DNA of 37,381 nucleotides from Desulfarculaceae bacterium (GTDB lineage: Bacteria; Desulfobacterota; Desulfarculia; Desulfarculales; Desulfarculaceae). A program made the position numbers and the translations under genes. Under the pieces are notes generated by a model. The model was not told where the DNA came from. It was given only the letters and a program-made list of their open reading frames with translations, and made no database searches. The stretch covers positions 1-37,381 of the forward strand of contig JANQFN010000521.1 in the NCBI GenBank assembly GCA_028277825.1, given 5' to 3'. This document shows positions 1-6,952 of the stretch, in pieces (positions within the stretch are counted from its first letter, which is position 1; every line of letters begins with the position of its first letter).

Positions 1-996
1 ATTTTGGAGCTAGTGCACGGCAACGGCGCGGACGCGGAAACCGTGCTGGAGGAAGCCCAGCAGCAAATCAACCAGGCGGCGGCGTCTGCGGCAGGGGGCA
101 CGGATTTGGTTGTCGTGTCCCAAGCCATGGAAACCACACTTGAGGAATTTGAGCAGCGCCAAACCATGAAGCGCAACCCAAATGCTGTTCCTACTGGGTT
201 CCAGGCGCTGGATAATTTCCTAGGCGGCGGCCTTTGGCCCGGCAAGGTGTATTTGATTGGCGGAAGGCCGAGCATGGGCAAAACAGCTTTTGCTATTAAT
301 TTGGCCGGCCACAATGCTCTCGATCTGAAAAACACCGCGCTTTATGGCTCTACCGAGGAAATTTCAGAGGACATGACAGGACGGCTGATTTGTTCGCGTT
401 TGCGAATAGACACAGAGCAGTGGACACAGGGGCGGGTGCCTGCGAAACAGGCAAACGCGGTCCGCCAATTCCGTTCACGCCTTGAAGGGGTTCCGCTGTA
501 CTGGTTTTGCCGCGGCGGCCTGCCGGTGCAACCGCTGATGGCAAAGGCCAAGGCTTTGTGGGCCGCCTCCAGCTTAAGTCTTGTTGTTTTTGACTTTATA
601 CAACAGGGAGAGCGCGGAGAAAGGACGGAGCACGAGGAAATAACCCGCATGAGCCGGGCCCTTAAACGCTTGGCCATGGATCTAAAAATACCTGTGGTCA
701 TCTTAAGCCAACTGAACCGTAGCTTGGAAAAGCGCGACAACAAGCGGCCCATTCTGCCGGACCTTCGCGGCTCGGGCACGCTTGAAGAGGACGCCCATGT
801 AATTTTGTTTTTGTATCGGCCGGTAGAATACGATATTTCTGCCGATCCGCGTATTTGTGAGGTGGGGGTGGCTAAAAACAAGATGGGGCGCAAGGGAAAG
901 TTGTACTTGTCGTTCTTTGCTGAATACACACGCTTTGAAGACCGGGGCGGCGATCCTTCGCCGCAGGGTGAGATGTATGGACAATCCCACGCTTGA
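1..996 (+). CDS. dnaB: DnaB-family replicative helicase, 5' part missing
   Basis: This is the C-terminal RecA-like ATPase domain of a hexameric replicative helicase that would unwind the phage replication fork. The reading frame is open to the left edge, so the start lies outside. About 330 residues are present, against roughly 450 in full DnaB proteins. Counting from codon 2 of the window, the Walker A motif GRPSMGKT is at about residues 87-94. A Walker B-like VVFDFIQQ follows near 195-202. The family signature is complete: LSQLNR, then RPILPDLRGSGTLEEDAHV, then LFLYR. The acidic, Gln/Ala-rich first 50 residues fit the linker from the N-terminal domain. Its last 20 bases overlap the next gene. 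This is the only replication protein visible in the window. Confidence 0.93.
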   Translation: MLELVHGNGADAETVLEEAQQQINQAAASAAGGTDLVVVSQAMETTLEEFEQRQTMKRNPNAVPTGFQALDNFLGGGLWPGKVYLIGGRPSMGKTAFAINLAGHNALDLKNTALYGSTEEISEDMTGRLICSRLRIDTEQWTQGRVPAKQANAVRQFRSRLEGVPLYWFCRGGLPVQPLMAKAKALWAASSLSLVVFDFIQQGERGERTEHEEITRMSRALKRLAMDLKIPVVILSQLNRSLEKRDNKRPILPDLRGSGTLEEDAHVILFLYRPVEYDISADPRICEVGVAKNKMGRKGKLYLSFFAEYTRFEDRGGDPSPQGEMYGQSHA

Positions 997-1147
997 GGAA
1001 CTTAAAGACCGGGCCCAGGGCTTCTACAACGCGGCTGAGCGCGGGTGGTTCACCCCAGAATTCTGCTTGGAAAATATAGAGCGCATACAGCGCCAGATGG
1101 AAGAGGCTGAGAAACAAGAGCGCCAGGGGGCGCTGTTTGAGTCGTGA
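977..1147 (+). CDS. small hypothetical protein, 56 aa
   Basis: I do not recognise this protein. It starts at ATG 977 inside the helicase 3' end (20-base overlap), after a GGGTGAG ribosome site, so it is probably translationally coupled to the helicase. It begins MDNPTLEELKDRAQGFYNAA and ends with a charged helix rich in Glu, Gln and Arg. An upstream extension of the same frame runs only through helicase coding sequence. The size and composition suggest a helical accessory protein, but no function can be given. Confidence 0.6.
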   Translation: MDNPTLEELKDRAQGFYNAAERGWFTPEFCLENIERIQRQMEEAEKQERQGALFES

Positions 1148-1169
1148 AAACCAAGGAAAGGAGAGAGAG

Positions 1170-1421
1170 ATGGAAACTGTTAATACCGCAAAAAGTACGG
1201 GGACTAACGGGCTTCTGGATATGGTGGGTGAATCGATGTCTCTGTCAACCAGGATTGAAAACTTATCCGCAGGGTTAATCCCCGCAAAGGACAAAGGTGA
1301 TCCAGGAGAGTCGCCACCTGAGGCAGGAGATTTTCTAACCAGAATGAGCGGGCGGCTGGCCGATCTTAACCGCACGCTTCGGCGGGCCGAAAGCAACTTA
1401 GAAGATTTTTTGGGCGGCTAA
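1170..1421 (+). CDS. small hypothetical protein, 83 aa
   Basis: I do not recognise this protein. ATG 1170 is chosen because AAGGAGAG lies just upstream; an earlier in-frame start at 1137 would overlap the preceding gene and has no good ribosome site. The product begins METVNTAKSTGTNG and has a low-complexity middle (KDKGDPGESPPEAGD). It ends in a predicted amphipathic helix (RMSGRLADLNRTLRRAESNL). It contains no Cys and no membrane segment. It sits in the small-gene string after the helicase. Confidence 0.55.
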   Translation: METVNTAKSTGTNGLLDMVGESMSLSTRIENLSAGLIPAKDKGDPGESPPEAGDFLTRMSGRLADLNRTLRRAESNLEDFLGG

Positions 1422-1524
1422 GCCATGGGCGGCGGGGTTGCTGGGCGTTTTTACCCCCTCGTAAGGCATTGGTCCGCTTTGCGACGGGGCCCGTCAGCCC
1501 CGCTGCCCGACTAGGAGGTGGGTG

Positions 1525-1965
1525 ATGAAAACCAAGGTAATTGAAATGGGTGCTTTTCAAATAGTCGGGGACGGGTGTGTGGTGTTTAACGAAGATGGTG
1601 TGTCGTATGTAATCCCTGAGTGCTTGGAGCGTCCTGACGGACAAGAGCGCCGCATGATAGCCGACCTGGCCCGCGAGGTGGCGAGGCAGAAGGAAGAGAT
1701 TAGAAAGCGCTGTCCACAGGAAATGCTGAAAACCATCAGCGTCCAGGCGGCGACCATTAGGGAGCTACAGGCAGAGAAGGGGCTAGTAAGGCCCAAACCC
1801 CGCAAGGTGGTGGTAATAAAGGTCTGTGGCGATTGCCCAAAATTCAACCAGGCCATGGGGGTTTGTTCGGCGAAATATAGGGAGCAAATTGGCGGGGGCT
1901 CTTTAGGCAACATTCTTGACCCGGGCACAATCCCGTCATGGTGCCCCCTGGAGGATGCGGAGTAG
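1525..1965 (+). CDS. coiled-coil protein with C-terminal four-Cys motif (paralog A)
   Basis: Start ATG 1525 follows AGGAGGTG at 1513-1520. The 146-residue product has an N-terminal beta-rich part, a charged helical middle (about residues 35-95) and a cysteine tail. The tail reads C-G-D-C, nine residues, C, then PSWCPLEDAE at the very end. The C-x2-C plus two later Cys could form a zinc site, but this is not proven. The genes at 3450 and 3858 end in closely similar motifs, so the three look like diverged paralogs with different N-termini. The function is unknown. It lies upstream of the packaging module. Confidence 0.7.
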   Translation: MKTKVIEMGAFQIVGDGCVVFNEDGVSYVIPECLERPDGQERRMIADLAREVARQKEEIRKRCPQEMLKTISVQAATIRELQAEKGLVRPKPRKVVVIKVCGDCPKFNQAMGVCSAKYREQIGGGSLGNILDPGTIPSWCPLEDAE

Positions 1966-1978
1966 GAGGCTGACAGTT

Positions 1979-2176
1979 ATGGCTAAGGGCTGGCTAACAA
2001 AAGAAGCGCGGGAAGGCCTTTGGCTATGGTGCCGACAGGCAGCCAAGGGAAACATGGACCAAGACTTTGCAGAAGTGGTGGCAAAAGAAGCCTTGCCTCA
2101 GGTATTGTGTCGTTTAGATGAACTTGATCGCGGAACCCCTGAGAAAGCAACGAAAATCAAACGGGAACTTCCTTAG
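1979..2176 (+). CDS. small hypothetical protein, 65 aa
   Basis: I do not recognise this protein. ATG 1979 is preceded by AGGAGG at 1964-1969, immediately after the stop of the preceding gene, so the two probably share a transcript. The product starts MAKGWLTKEAREGLWLWCRQ and is mainly helical, with two Cys residues too far apart for an obvious metal site. Earlier in-frame starts would overlap the upstream gene and lack this ribosome site. Confidence 0.6.
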   Translation: MAKGWLTKEAREGLWLWCRQAAKGNMDQDFAEVVAKEALPQVLCRLDELDRGTPEKATKIKRELP

Positions 2177-2224
2177 CCACATAAGCGTGGGCTGCGGGGA
2201 CCAATATGATGGCGAGGACAAAGA

Positions 2225-2443
2225 GTGACAAAACAATGGAGGGGTGACATAGGGTATTGCCCGAAATGCGGTGGTCAATATGACGGTGGCATATACAACC
2301 GTAGCAACAACCTAGCTAATCTGGTCCAGCACAACGTCGGGCGGTCGTGGCCGGCAAGTGAAATGAACAACCATTCACTGCAAGTGGGGAAAAATGCCCC
2401 ATCGAAATGCCCAACAAAAACAACCAACAAAAAAAATACTTGA
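2225..2443 (+). CDS. small putative zinc-ribbon protein, 72 aa
   Basis: A GTG-initiated frame with a CPKCGGQYDGG knuckle near residues 12-22, followed by an Asn-rich stretch and a Lys/Thr-rich end. Only one further Cys is present near the C-terminus, so a full zinc ribbon is not evident. The ribosome site is weak, the start is uncertain, and base composition becomes A-rich toward the stop. It may be a decayed or recently acquired gene. The function is unknown. Confidence 0.4.
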   Translation: MTKQWRGDIGYCPKCGGQYDGGIYNRSNNLANLVQHNVGRSWPASEMNNHSLQVGKNAPSKCPTKTTNKKNT

Positions 2444-2468
2444 CAAACCAGTTATCAGCATAATCTAT
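2440..2468 (+). promoter_or_regulatory. weak candidate promoter
   Basis: A perfect -35 hexamer TTGACA at 2440-2445 overlaps the preceding stop. Downstream, the A/T-rich stretch around TAATCTAT (2461-2468) could act as -10, but no hexamer at 16-18 bp spacing is a good match. It would lead into the 2524 promoter region. Weak support. Confidence 0.25.
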
Positions 2469-2523
2469 CATTACCCATAGGAGGGCGGGATACGATAAAT
2501 CAAGTCTTCCCAAAAATCACCAC

Positions 2524-2563
2524 TTGACGACGCCTCATCAACCCTGATATAGGTTATTTCAAT
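2524..2563 (+). promoter_or_regulatory. promoter P1 with extended conserved block
   Basis: TTGACG at 2524-2529 and TATAGG at 2548-2553 are separated by 18 bp. The block TATAGGTTATTTCAAT continues to 2563. The same layout, with the same 18-bp spacing and 15 of 16 identical bases in this block, recurs in front of the capsid operon (11224-11263). This makes both sites credible promoters of one class. P1 would drive the HTH gene starting at 2600. Confidence 0.6.
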
Positions 2564-2588
2564 CAGGCCAATCGGCCAAACCTATATC
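2546..2588. promoter_or_regulatory. 10-bp perfect inverted repeat, candidate operator
   Basis: GATATAGGTT at 2546-2555 and AACCTATATC at 2579-2588 form a perfect inverted repeat with a 23-bp spacer. The left arm covers the -10 region of P1. The right arm lies just upstream of the ATG at 2600. This placement suits a dimeric repressor site, possibly for the HTH protein encoded next. The second promoter at 11224 shares the left arm sequence only in part and has no matching right arm nearby. Confidence 0.45.
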
Positions 2589-2599
2589 TGGGGCAATTC

Positions 2600-3169
2600 A
2601 TGCCAGAACAGGCAACCGCAAACAACAGCCTCTCGGATAAGCCTGTAAACAATCTCGATTTGGTCAAGGCAGTAAGGCTCCGCCTCCGCCGTAACCTCAC
2701 CTACCAGGAAATAGCCGACAAGCTTGGGGTTCCCAAATCAACCGTATATGACCGGATAAACGAGGTTTTGGGCCTAATAGATGACCCCGAAGCCAACCAA
2801 GCATATCACTCAAACATGGTCAGCATGCTCAGGGGCGCGGAGAGGGTGCTGATAGGTCATATGCTTGACCCCGGGCGCCTCAAAAAGGCCAGCGTCAACA
2901 ATTTGGCCTATGCCTTCCAGCAGATACACAATGCTAGGCGACTGGAGTCTGGCTTAAGTACTGAAAACGTTGACGTAATGGTGCAGTACGAGGCTGTGAG
3001 CAAGGAGCGCCAGCAGCAGGCCCGGGCGGCGCAGAAAATAAGGCAACGGTTGATAGAGCTGGGCGCCGATCCTGATCAGCCTGGCGAACAAGAGGAAATT
3101 ATCGACATGGAGCCTGGGCCTGATGGGTATCAATCCGGTGGGCCAGAATTGAGCGATAACGCAATATGA
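2600..3169 (+). CDS. helix-turn-helix protein, probable terminase small subunit
   Basis: The 189-residue protein has an N-terminal HTH at about residues 22-54, with LTYQEIADKLGVPKSTVYDR showing the typical helix-turn-recognition helix pattern. A long helical middle follows (KKASVNNLAYAFQQIHNA, then RRLESGLSTENVD). The tail is acidic and Gly/Pro-rich. This HTH-plus-helical layout is common among phage small terminases, which bind pac/cos DNA and hand it to the large subunit. The large subunit lies 2.3 kb downstream. The alternative is a transcription regulator acting at its own promoter. It sits immediately downstream of P1 and the inverted repeat, with only a weak ribosome site (GGGGCAATTC). 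Confidence 0.65.
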   Translation: MPEQATANNSLSDKPVNNLDLVKAVRLRLRRNLTYQEIADKLGVPKSTVYDRINEVLGLIDDPEANQAYHSNMVSMLRGAERVLIGHMLDPGRLKKASVNNLAYAFQQIHNARRLESGLSTENVDVMVQYEAVSKERQQQARAAQKIRQRLIELGADPDQPGEQEEIIDMEPGPDGYQSGGPELSDNAI

Positions 3170-3449
3170 GGCAAAACAGCCCCCGCATAATCTTGGTACT
3201 TATTCCTGTTAATGGCTTAAGGGTCTGTTAGTAATGAACTATCCAGAACGTACGCCAAGTTTACAGTTTGTGTGTTATGCGACATTAAGCCCGTTCTGCC
3301 CAGTGAATGCTCGTGGTTCTGCGAAGGGGGGGGGGGCAATGCGATTCCAAACATACCATAGTTCCCCCCCTGACTACAAATTTTCCAAAGGGGTTTCGCC
3401 ATGAGAACCCTTCTCATTTTATCGCGACGGTCTAAAAGGAGGTGGCGAG
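3170..3449 (+). other. 280-base gap with G11 tract and possible gene remnant
   Basis: No intact gene is convincing here. The stretch contains an 11-base G homopolymer (3326-3336) and a C7 run (3364-3370). One frame around 3268-3325 reads VCVLCDIKPVLPSECSWFC. Its C-x2-C-x9-C spacing equals that of the paralog at 1525, but the frame lacks a good start and runs out after the G tract. A 42-codon frame from ATG 3235 has no ribosome site. It may be a decayed paralog. The ribosome site at its end (AAGGAGGT, 3436-3443) serves the next gene. Confidence 0.35.
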
Positions 3450-3839
3450 GTGTGTACAGGCGGTGACTGGCGAAACATTTTGGATGTTCAGCGGTTGAGC
3501 AACGATCTTGCCTTGGAGCGCGTGGCCCATCAGGAAACCAAAGGCCGTTTGGCTCGGGCAGAGGCCACTTTGGAGAAGCTGAGGAAGGAACTAGGCCCCT
3601 TTGCCGACATTAAGCCCGGGCCCAGGGAGGTGAATGATGCGTTGCTTTCCGGCGGCGGATGGGTTCAAAAGCTGAAAACGGTTCTTATAGAGGGGCCGCG
3701 TCTCTGCCCCCAGCGCGAATGGCAGATTGGTTTGCCGGTGGGGGAATACTTTTGCATTGCCACCGGCATCGCGTGCCCCAGTCCCGCCTATTTCCCTGAC
3801 CATTGTCCCTTAGAGGACGGCGATGAAGGCCCTAGGTGA
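3450..3839 (+). CDS. coiled-coil protein with C-terminal Cys motif (paralog B)
   Basis: GTG 3450 lies 6 bases after AAGGAGGT. The 129-residue product begins with a charged helix of coiled-coil type (about residues 10-55, QRLSNDLALERVAHQETKGR and following). The C-terminal third carries Cys residues and ends with FPDHCPLEDGDEGPR. The end matches the PSWCPLED end of the protein at 1525 and, more loosely, the FPDFCLLPQ of the next gene. The family is unknown to me; metal binding is a reasonable guess from the conserved Cys. Confidence 0.68.
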   Translation: MCTGGDWRNILDVQRLSNDLALERVAHQETKGRLARAEATLEKLRKELGPFADIKPGPREVNDALLSGGGWVQKLKTVLIEGPRLCPQREWQIGLPVGEYFCIATGIACPSPAYFPDHCPLEDGDEGPR

Positions 3840-3857
3840 CGCAAGGAGGTGGTGGTT

Positions 3858-4226
3858 ATGGGTACCGAGCTTGAAAAATTAACCCTTCCCGGCCTTTTGG
3901 AGAAATATTTAGGACATCCCGGGGCGGGTTATCGCATGGAGATTTTTTACGAGCTTTATCGGCGGGCTGACGTATTGCAGCATGCCGAAAAGCTTGAGGC
4001 CAAGCGCTGTCCGGAGATAGAGGTTGGTGAGCCCATTTATGCCGTGATGGGCTTGCGGGTTGACGCCGACAATGTAATTGCGGGTTGTGGTGCCTGTAGT
4101 CACAACGCCCTAACGCTTTGTTCTCACCCCGATTTGGTTTCCAGGCTTTATATTCCAGCCGGGATCGTCGGCTTTCCCGACTTCTGCCTTTTGCCGCAGG
4201 TGGTGCGAGGTGGCGGCGATGAATGA
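3858..4226 (+). CDS. Cys-motif protein (paralog C), 122 aa
   Basis: ATG 3858 follows AAGGAGGT (3843-3850); the upstream GTG in frame lies inside that ribosome site and is rejected. The C-terminal half has C-G-A-C, seven residues, C, then FPDFCLLPQ, so it keeps the C-x2-C ... C ... P-x-[WHF]-C pattern seen in the genes at 1525 and 3450. The N-terminal half is helical and unlike theirs. Its last 8 bases overlap the next small gene, which indicates a compact operon. The function is unknown. Confidence 0.68.
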   Translation: MGTELEKLTLPGLLEKYLGHPGAGYRMEIFYELYRRADVLQHAEKLEAKRCPEIEVGEPIYAVMGLRVDADNVIAGCGACSHNALTLCSHPDLVSRLYIPAGIVGFPDFCLLPQVVRGGGDE

Positions 4227-4383
4227 CGAGTTGTGGGAAAAAGCGGCTGAGGCGACTAGGCGGCTTGCGGAGACCGACCCCGAAGCGGCTCAACGGCTGC
4301 TGCAGGGGTTGATAGAACGGTTGATTACGATTCAGCAAGAAACCTCGCGCCAGATCATGGAGGTGTTTCGCCATGGCCTCTAA
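4219..4383 (+). CDS. small helical protein, 54 aa
   Basis: This short gene fills the space between its neighbours. It runs ATG 4219 to TAA 4381-4383, overlaps the preceding gene by 8 bases and the next by 11, and has GAGGTGGCGG just upstream. It begins MNDELWEKAAEATRRLAET and is predicted to be almost entirely helical, with charged heptad-like spacing. No family is recognised. The tight overlaps on both sides and the ribosome site are the main reasons for calling it. Confidence 0.6.
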   Translation: MNDELWEKAAEATRRLAETDPEAAQRLLQGLIERLITIQQETSRQIMEVFRHGL

Positions 4384-4609
4384 ACACCTTCTTGACCTCA
4401 GCAAAGCAAACTGCCAGCGCGACCTAACCGAAAGTGACTTTGCGACCATAGGGTCAAGCTACTTTGAGGAAGTAGATAAAATGCTGACCGCTGAGGCCAA
4501 AAAGGGGGCTGAATTCGGGCGTAGCATGGCCCGGGCTGTGACGAAAGTCCACGTCGGACTGATCAAAAAAGTCGTTGGCCCCAGGCTTCCTTGGGGGTGC
4601 GGGCCATGA
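4373..4609 (+). CDS. small hypothetical protein, 78 aa
   Basis: I do not recognise this protein. ATG 4373 follows GGAGGT at 4359-4364, inside the preceding small gene. It starts MASKHLLDLSKANCQRDLTE and is mixed in charge and mostly helical. The stop overlaps the next start as ATGA (4606-4609), which favours translational coupling. It belongs to the string of small genes between the two terminase genes. Confidence 0.6.
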   Translation: MASKHLLDLSKANCQRDLTESDFATIGSSYFEEVDKMLTAEAKKGAEFGRSMARAVTKVHVGLIKKVVGPRLPWGCGP

Positions 4610-4821
4610 ACCCGCCTGTTTTCCGGCGCCGTTTTGAGGAACACCGGCTTGCCGTGGACTGGCGGGGCGTTTTTTGGCCGGATCATCCCCACAATATTAA
4701 GCCCCTGCCGGATGAAGTCTATGAAAAGGCCTATGCCGAGATGGCGGCCATAAGGGAAAGGGAATTGCGGCTGTTGGAGTTCCCGTTTTTGGCCAAGATC
4801 AATTGGCATTACGGGGTGTGA
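4606..4821 (+). CDS. small hypothetical protein, 71 aa
   Basis: I do not recognise this protein. ATG 4606 overlaps the previous stop by four bases (ATGA) with GGGGGTG upstream; a TTG at 4591 is a less likely start. The product begins MNPPVFRRRFEEHRLAVDW and is rich in Arg, Glu and aromatic residues. No motif or membrane segment is visible. Confidence 0.6.
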   Translation: MNPPVFRRRFEEHRLAVDWRGVFWPDHPHNIKPLPDEVYEKAYAEMAAIRERELRLLEFPFLAKINWHYGV

Positions 4822-4839
4822 GGTGGGCACGGTACGGGC

Positions 4840-5427
4840 ATGAGCAATCTTGGGTTTTCACATCGGGTCAATCCTTTGCCTGAGTCATTTGCCGATCAAA
4901 TACGAGATTGGCAGTCAAGGAACAAGGCGGCGGGATATCCTGAGGTCACGGGCAATGGCGGTGACCTTTCGGACTTGTTCGCTATCAATAAAAACGTAAA
5001 TAAAAAAATTAAGTTCACTCGCACCTCCGGTCTTCTCACTGAAAAGGATGCCCTTGTTGCGATTGAGGGGGATTGTGACGTATACGGCCACAGAAAGGGC
5101 GCGGAGGCCTGGCAGAAGGGTTTTGGGCAGGATGAAGTGACCCTGATGAACATGTGGGTCAATACCGGTGGCCCCAAGTGGACACCGGGTGCCACCACGC
5201 CAGCGCCGCGCTGGGAGCGCCACAACGTGGTGGTGTATTGGGATGACCCTGAGGACCCATTGGTTTTCAGCAATCCGTTTAAATTGCCTTTTGATCATGG
5301 AGATTTCCGCAAGCCCGTGAGGCTGAGCAAGATCGTGAAAAAGGTCAAGCTGCTGTATGCCTACAACCGGGAAAACCTCTGGGATATGTGGGGCGACTGG
5401 AGCCAGCCTGTGGAGGCGGAAGAATAG
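4840..5427 (+). CDS. hypothetical protein, 195 aa
   Basis: I do not recognise a family. The protein is soluble-looking and rich in Trp and Asp, with a central MNMWVNTGGPKWTPG region and the strand-like HNVVVYWDDPEDPLVF. A basic stretch RKPVRLSKIVKKVK precedes an acidic, Trp-containing end. Its position directly before the large terminase and its size leave a packaging or nuclease-accessory role possible, but nothing in the sequence shows that. GAGGTGGG lies about 12 bases before the ATG, a longer spacing than usual. Confidence 0.65.
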   Translation: MSNLGFSHRVNPLPESFADQIRDWQSRNKAAGYPEVTGNGGDLSDLFAINKNVNKKIKFTRTSGLLTEKDALVAIEGDCDVYGHRKGAEAWQKGFGQDEVTLMNMWVNTGGPKWTPGATTPAPRWERHNVVVYWDDPEDPLVFSNPFKLPFDHGDFRKPVRLSKIVKKVKLLYAYNRENLWDMWGDWSQPVEAEE

Positions 5428-5429
5428 GC

Positions 5430-6920
5430 GTGATCGATCTGCAAAACATAGATCAGATTGACGACGTAGACGAACTACGGCGGCTCTACCGGGAGGCGGA
5501 TTTTGGCGCCTTCAAAGCCGGCCAGGAGATCGAGCAGATGGAGCGGGAGAACGCCGTCATGTTTGTTCCCCGCCGCCCCAACCCCAAGCAGGGGGCCATG
5601 CTTGAAGTGTTCTTGAACTTCGCCAAAAAGGTTTTCGCCTACACCGGAGGCAACAGGTCGGCAAAGTCCACCACCGGCATATGGCTGACTATCGCCGTGG
5701 TTTGCGGTCATTATCCCTGGGACCCCTCCAAGATATTGCGCTTTCCCCACAAATACCCCCGAAAAGTGCGAATCGTTGGCCAGGACTGGGAAAAGCACAT
5801 TAAAACAGTGATTGAGCCCAAGCTGGTTGAGTGGTGGCCCAAAAGCCGTCCGGTGAAAAAAAAGAAAAATAACGTGGGCGTCAACGCCTTTTGGACCGAT
5901 GTCCTCACCGGCTCCACCATCGAGATCATGAGCAACAAGCAGGAAAGTGATTTATTTGAAGGCTGGGACGGCGATTTCATTTATTACGACGAGCCGCCCA
6001 AGCGGGACGTGCGCGTGGCCTGCGCCCGCGGGCTAGTTGACCGTCAGGGGCGTGAATACTTCGGCATGACCCTGTTGAAAGAGGCCTGGATTCACCGGGA
6101 GGTGATCAAGGCCAGGAACCCTGACGGCACGGTGGATGAAACCGTGTTTAACATCGAGGCCACCATTTACGACAACTTGGGCTACGGGGTGACCCAAGAG
6201 GGCATTGATCAGTTTGAAAAGACCTTAACCGAAGACGAAAAACAGGCCAGGCTTTATGGCAAGCCGTCCTTTCTTTCCGGCCTGGTCTACCCGCAATTCG
6301 ACAGGGACACGCATATCAAAGAACGCTTTGACGTACCCCTGGATTGGCTGGTGGACATTCAAATTGATTTCCATCCGGCCAAGCCCTGGGCGGTGAGTTT
6401 TATGGCCACCGACCCCCTGAATTTCAAATATGTGGTGGATGAAATCAAAATCAAATGCAACCCCAAGGTTTTGGTGGACACCATTGTGCGGCTGATCCGG
6501 GAGCGGCATTACCGGGTGGAGACCCCCATTCAGGTTGACCCGCTGGCCAAGGGAGACTCGGTACACGACTACACGGTCTTCGACAAGCTGGGGCGACATT
6601 TCAACGCCTTTGGGTATGTGGTGGGGGTGGGCAGCAAGGACAAGGACAATGGCATCGCCATGACCCAAGACTTGTTGATGACCGAAAACAAAATGCCCGC
6701 GCTTTTTTTCTTTCATGATTGCGTGCACACCATTGAGCAGGTGGAGAACTATACCTTTGACCCGGATACCCATTTGCCGGAGAAGGACAACGACGATTTC
6801 ACCGAGTGCCTTTACCGCAACGTTTTGCGGGACACGCAATGGTACGAGATGGAGGATGAAGACGACCGGCCCCGGCGCCGGCCCAGAAGCCGCGAATCGT
6901 TTAGCGCGGCCGGATATTAA
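5430..6920 (+). CDS. terL: terminase large subunit (packaging ATPase-nuclease)
   Basis: This motor pumps DNA into the prohead and cuts it. With GTG 5430 as start (GGAGGCGG upstream, just after the previous stop) the product has 496 residues, normal for the family. The Walker A-type loop GGNRSAKST is at about residues 73-81. The Walker B IYYDEP is at about 184-189. The C-terminal half should be the RNase H-like nuclease, with candidate acidic positions in QIDFHPAKP, QVDPLAKGD and NDDFTECLYR. The C-terminus is basic (RPRRRPRSRE). The portal gene follows at once, the usual packaging gene order. Confidence 0.92.
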   Translation: MIDLQNIDQIDDVDELRRLYREADFGAFKAGQEIEQMERENAVMFVPRRPNPKQGAMLEVFLNFAKKVFAYTGGNRSAKSTTGIWLTIAVVCGHYPWDPSKILRFPHKYPRKVRIVGQDWEKHIKTVIEPKLVEWWPKSRPVKKKKNNVGVNAFWTDVLTGSTIEIMSNKQESDLFEGWDGDFIYYDEPPKRDVRVACARGLVDRQGREYFGMTLLKEAWIHREVIKARNPDGTVDETVFNIEATIYDNLGYGVTQEGIDQFEKTLTEDEKQARLYGKPSFLSGLVYPQFDRDTHIKERFDVPLDWLVDIQIDFHPAKPWAVSFMATDPLNFKYVVDEIKIKCNPKVLVDTIVRLIRERHYRVETPIQVDPLAKGDSVHDYTVFDKLGRHFNAFGYVVGVGSKDKDNGIAMTQDLLMTENKMPALFFFHDCVHTIEQVENYTFDPDTHLPEKDNDDFTECLYRNVLRDTQWYEMEDEDDRPRRRPRSRESFSAAGY

Positions 6921-6952
6921 TAGGAGTTGGTGGCGGTGCATGGAGAGAGGCC

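Noticed and set aside
1424-1513. 29-codon frame after the gene ending at 1421
   Set aside because: No ribosome site and Gly/Arg/Pro-rich random-looking product; the stretch mostly contains a small CGGGGC/GCCCCG hairpin.
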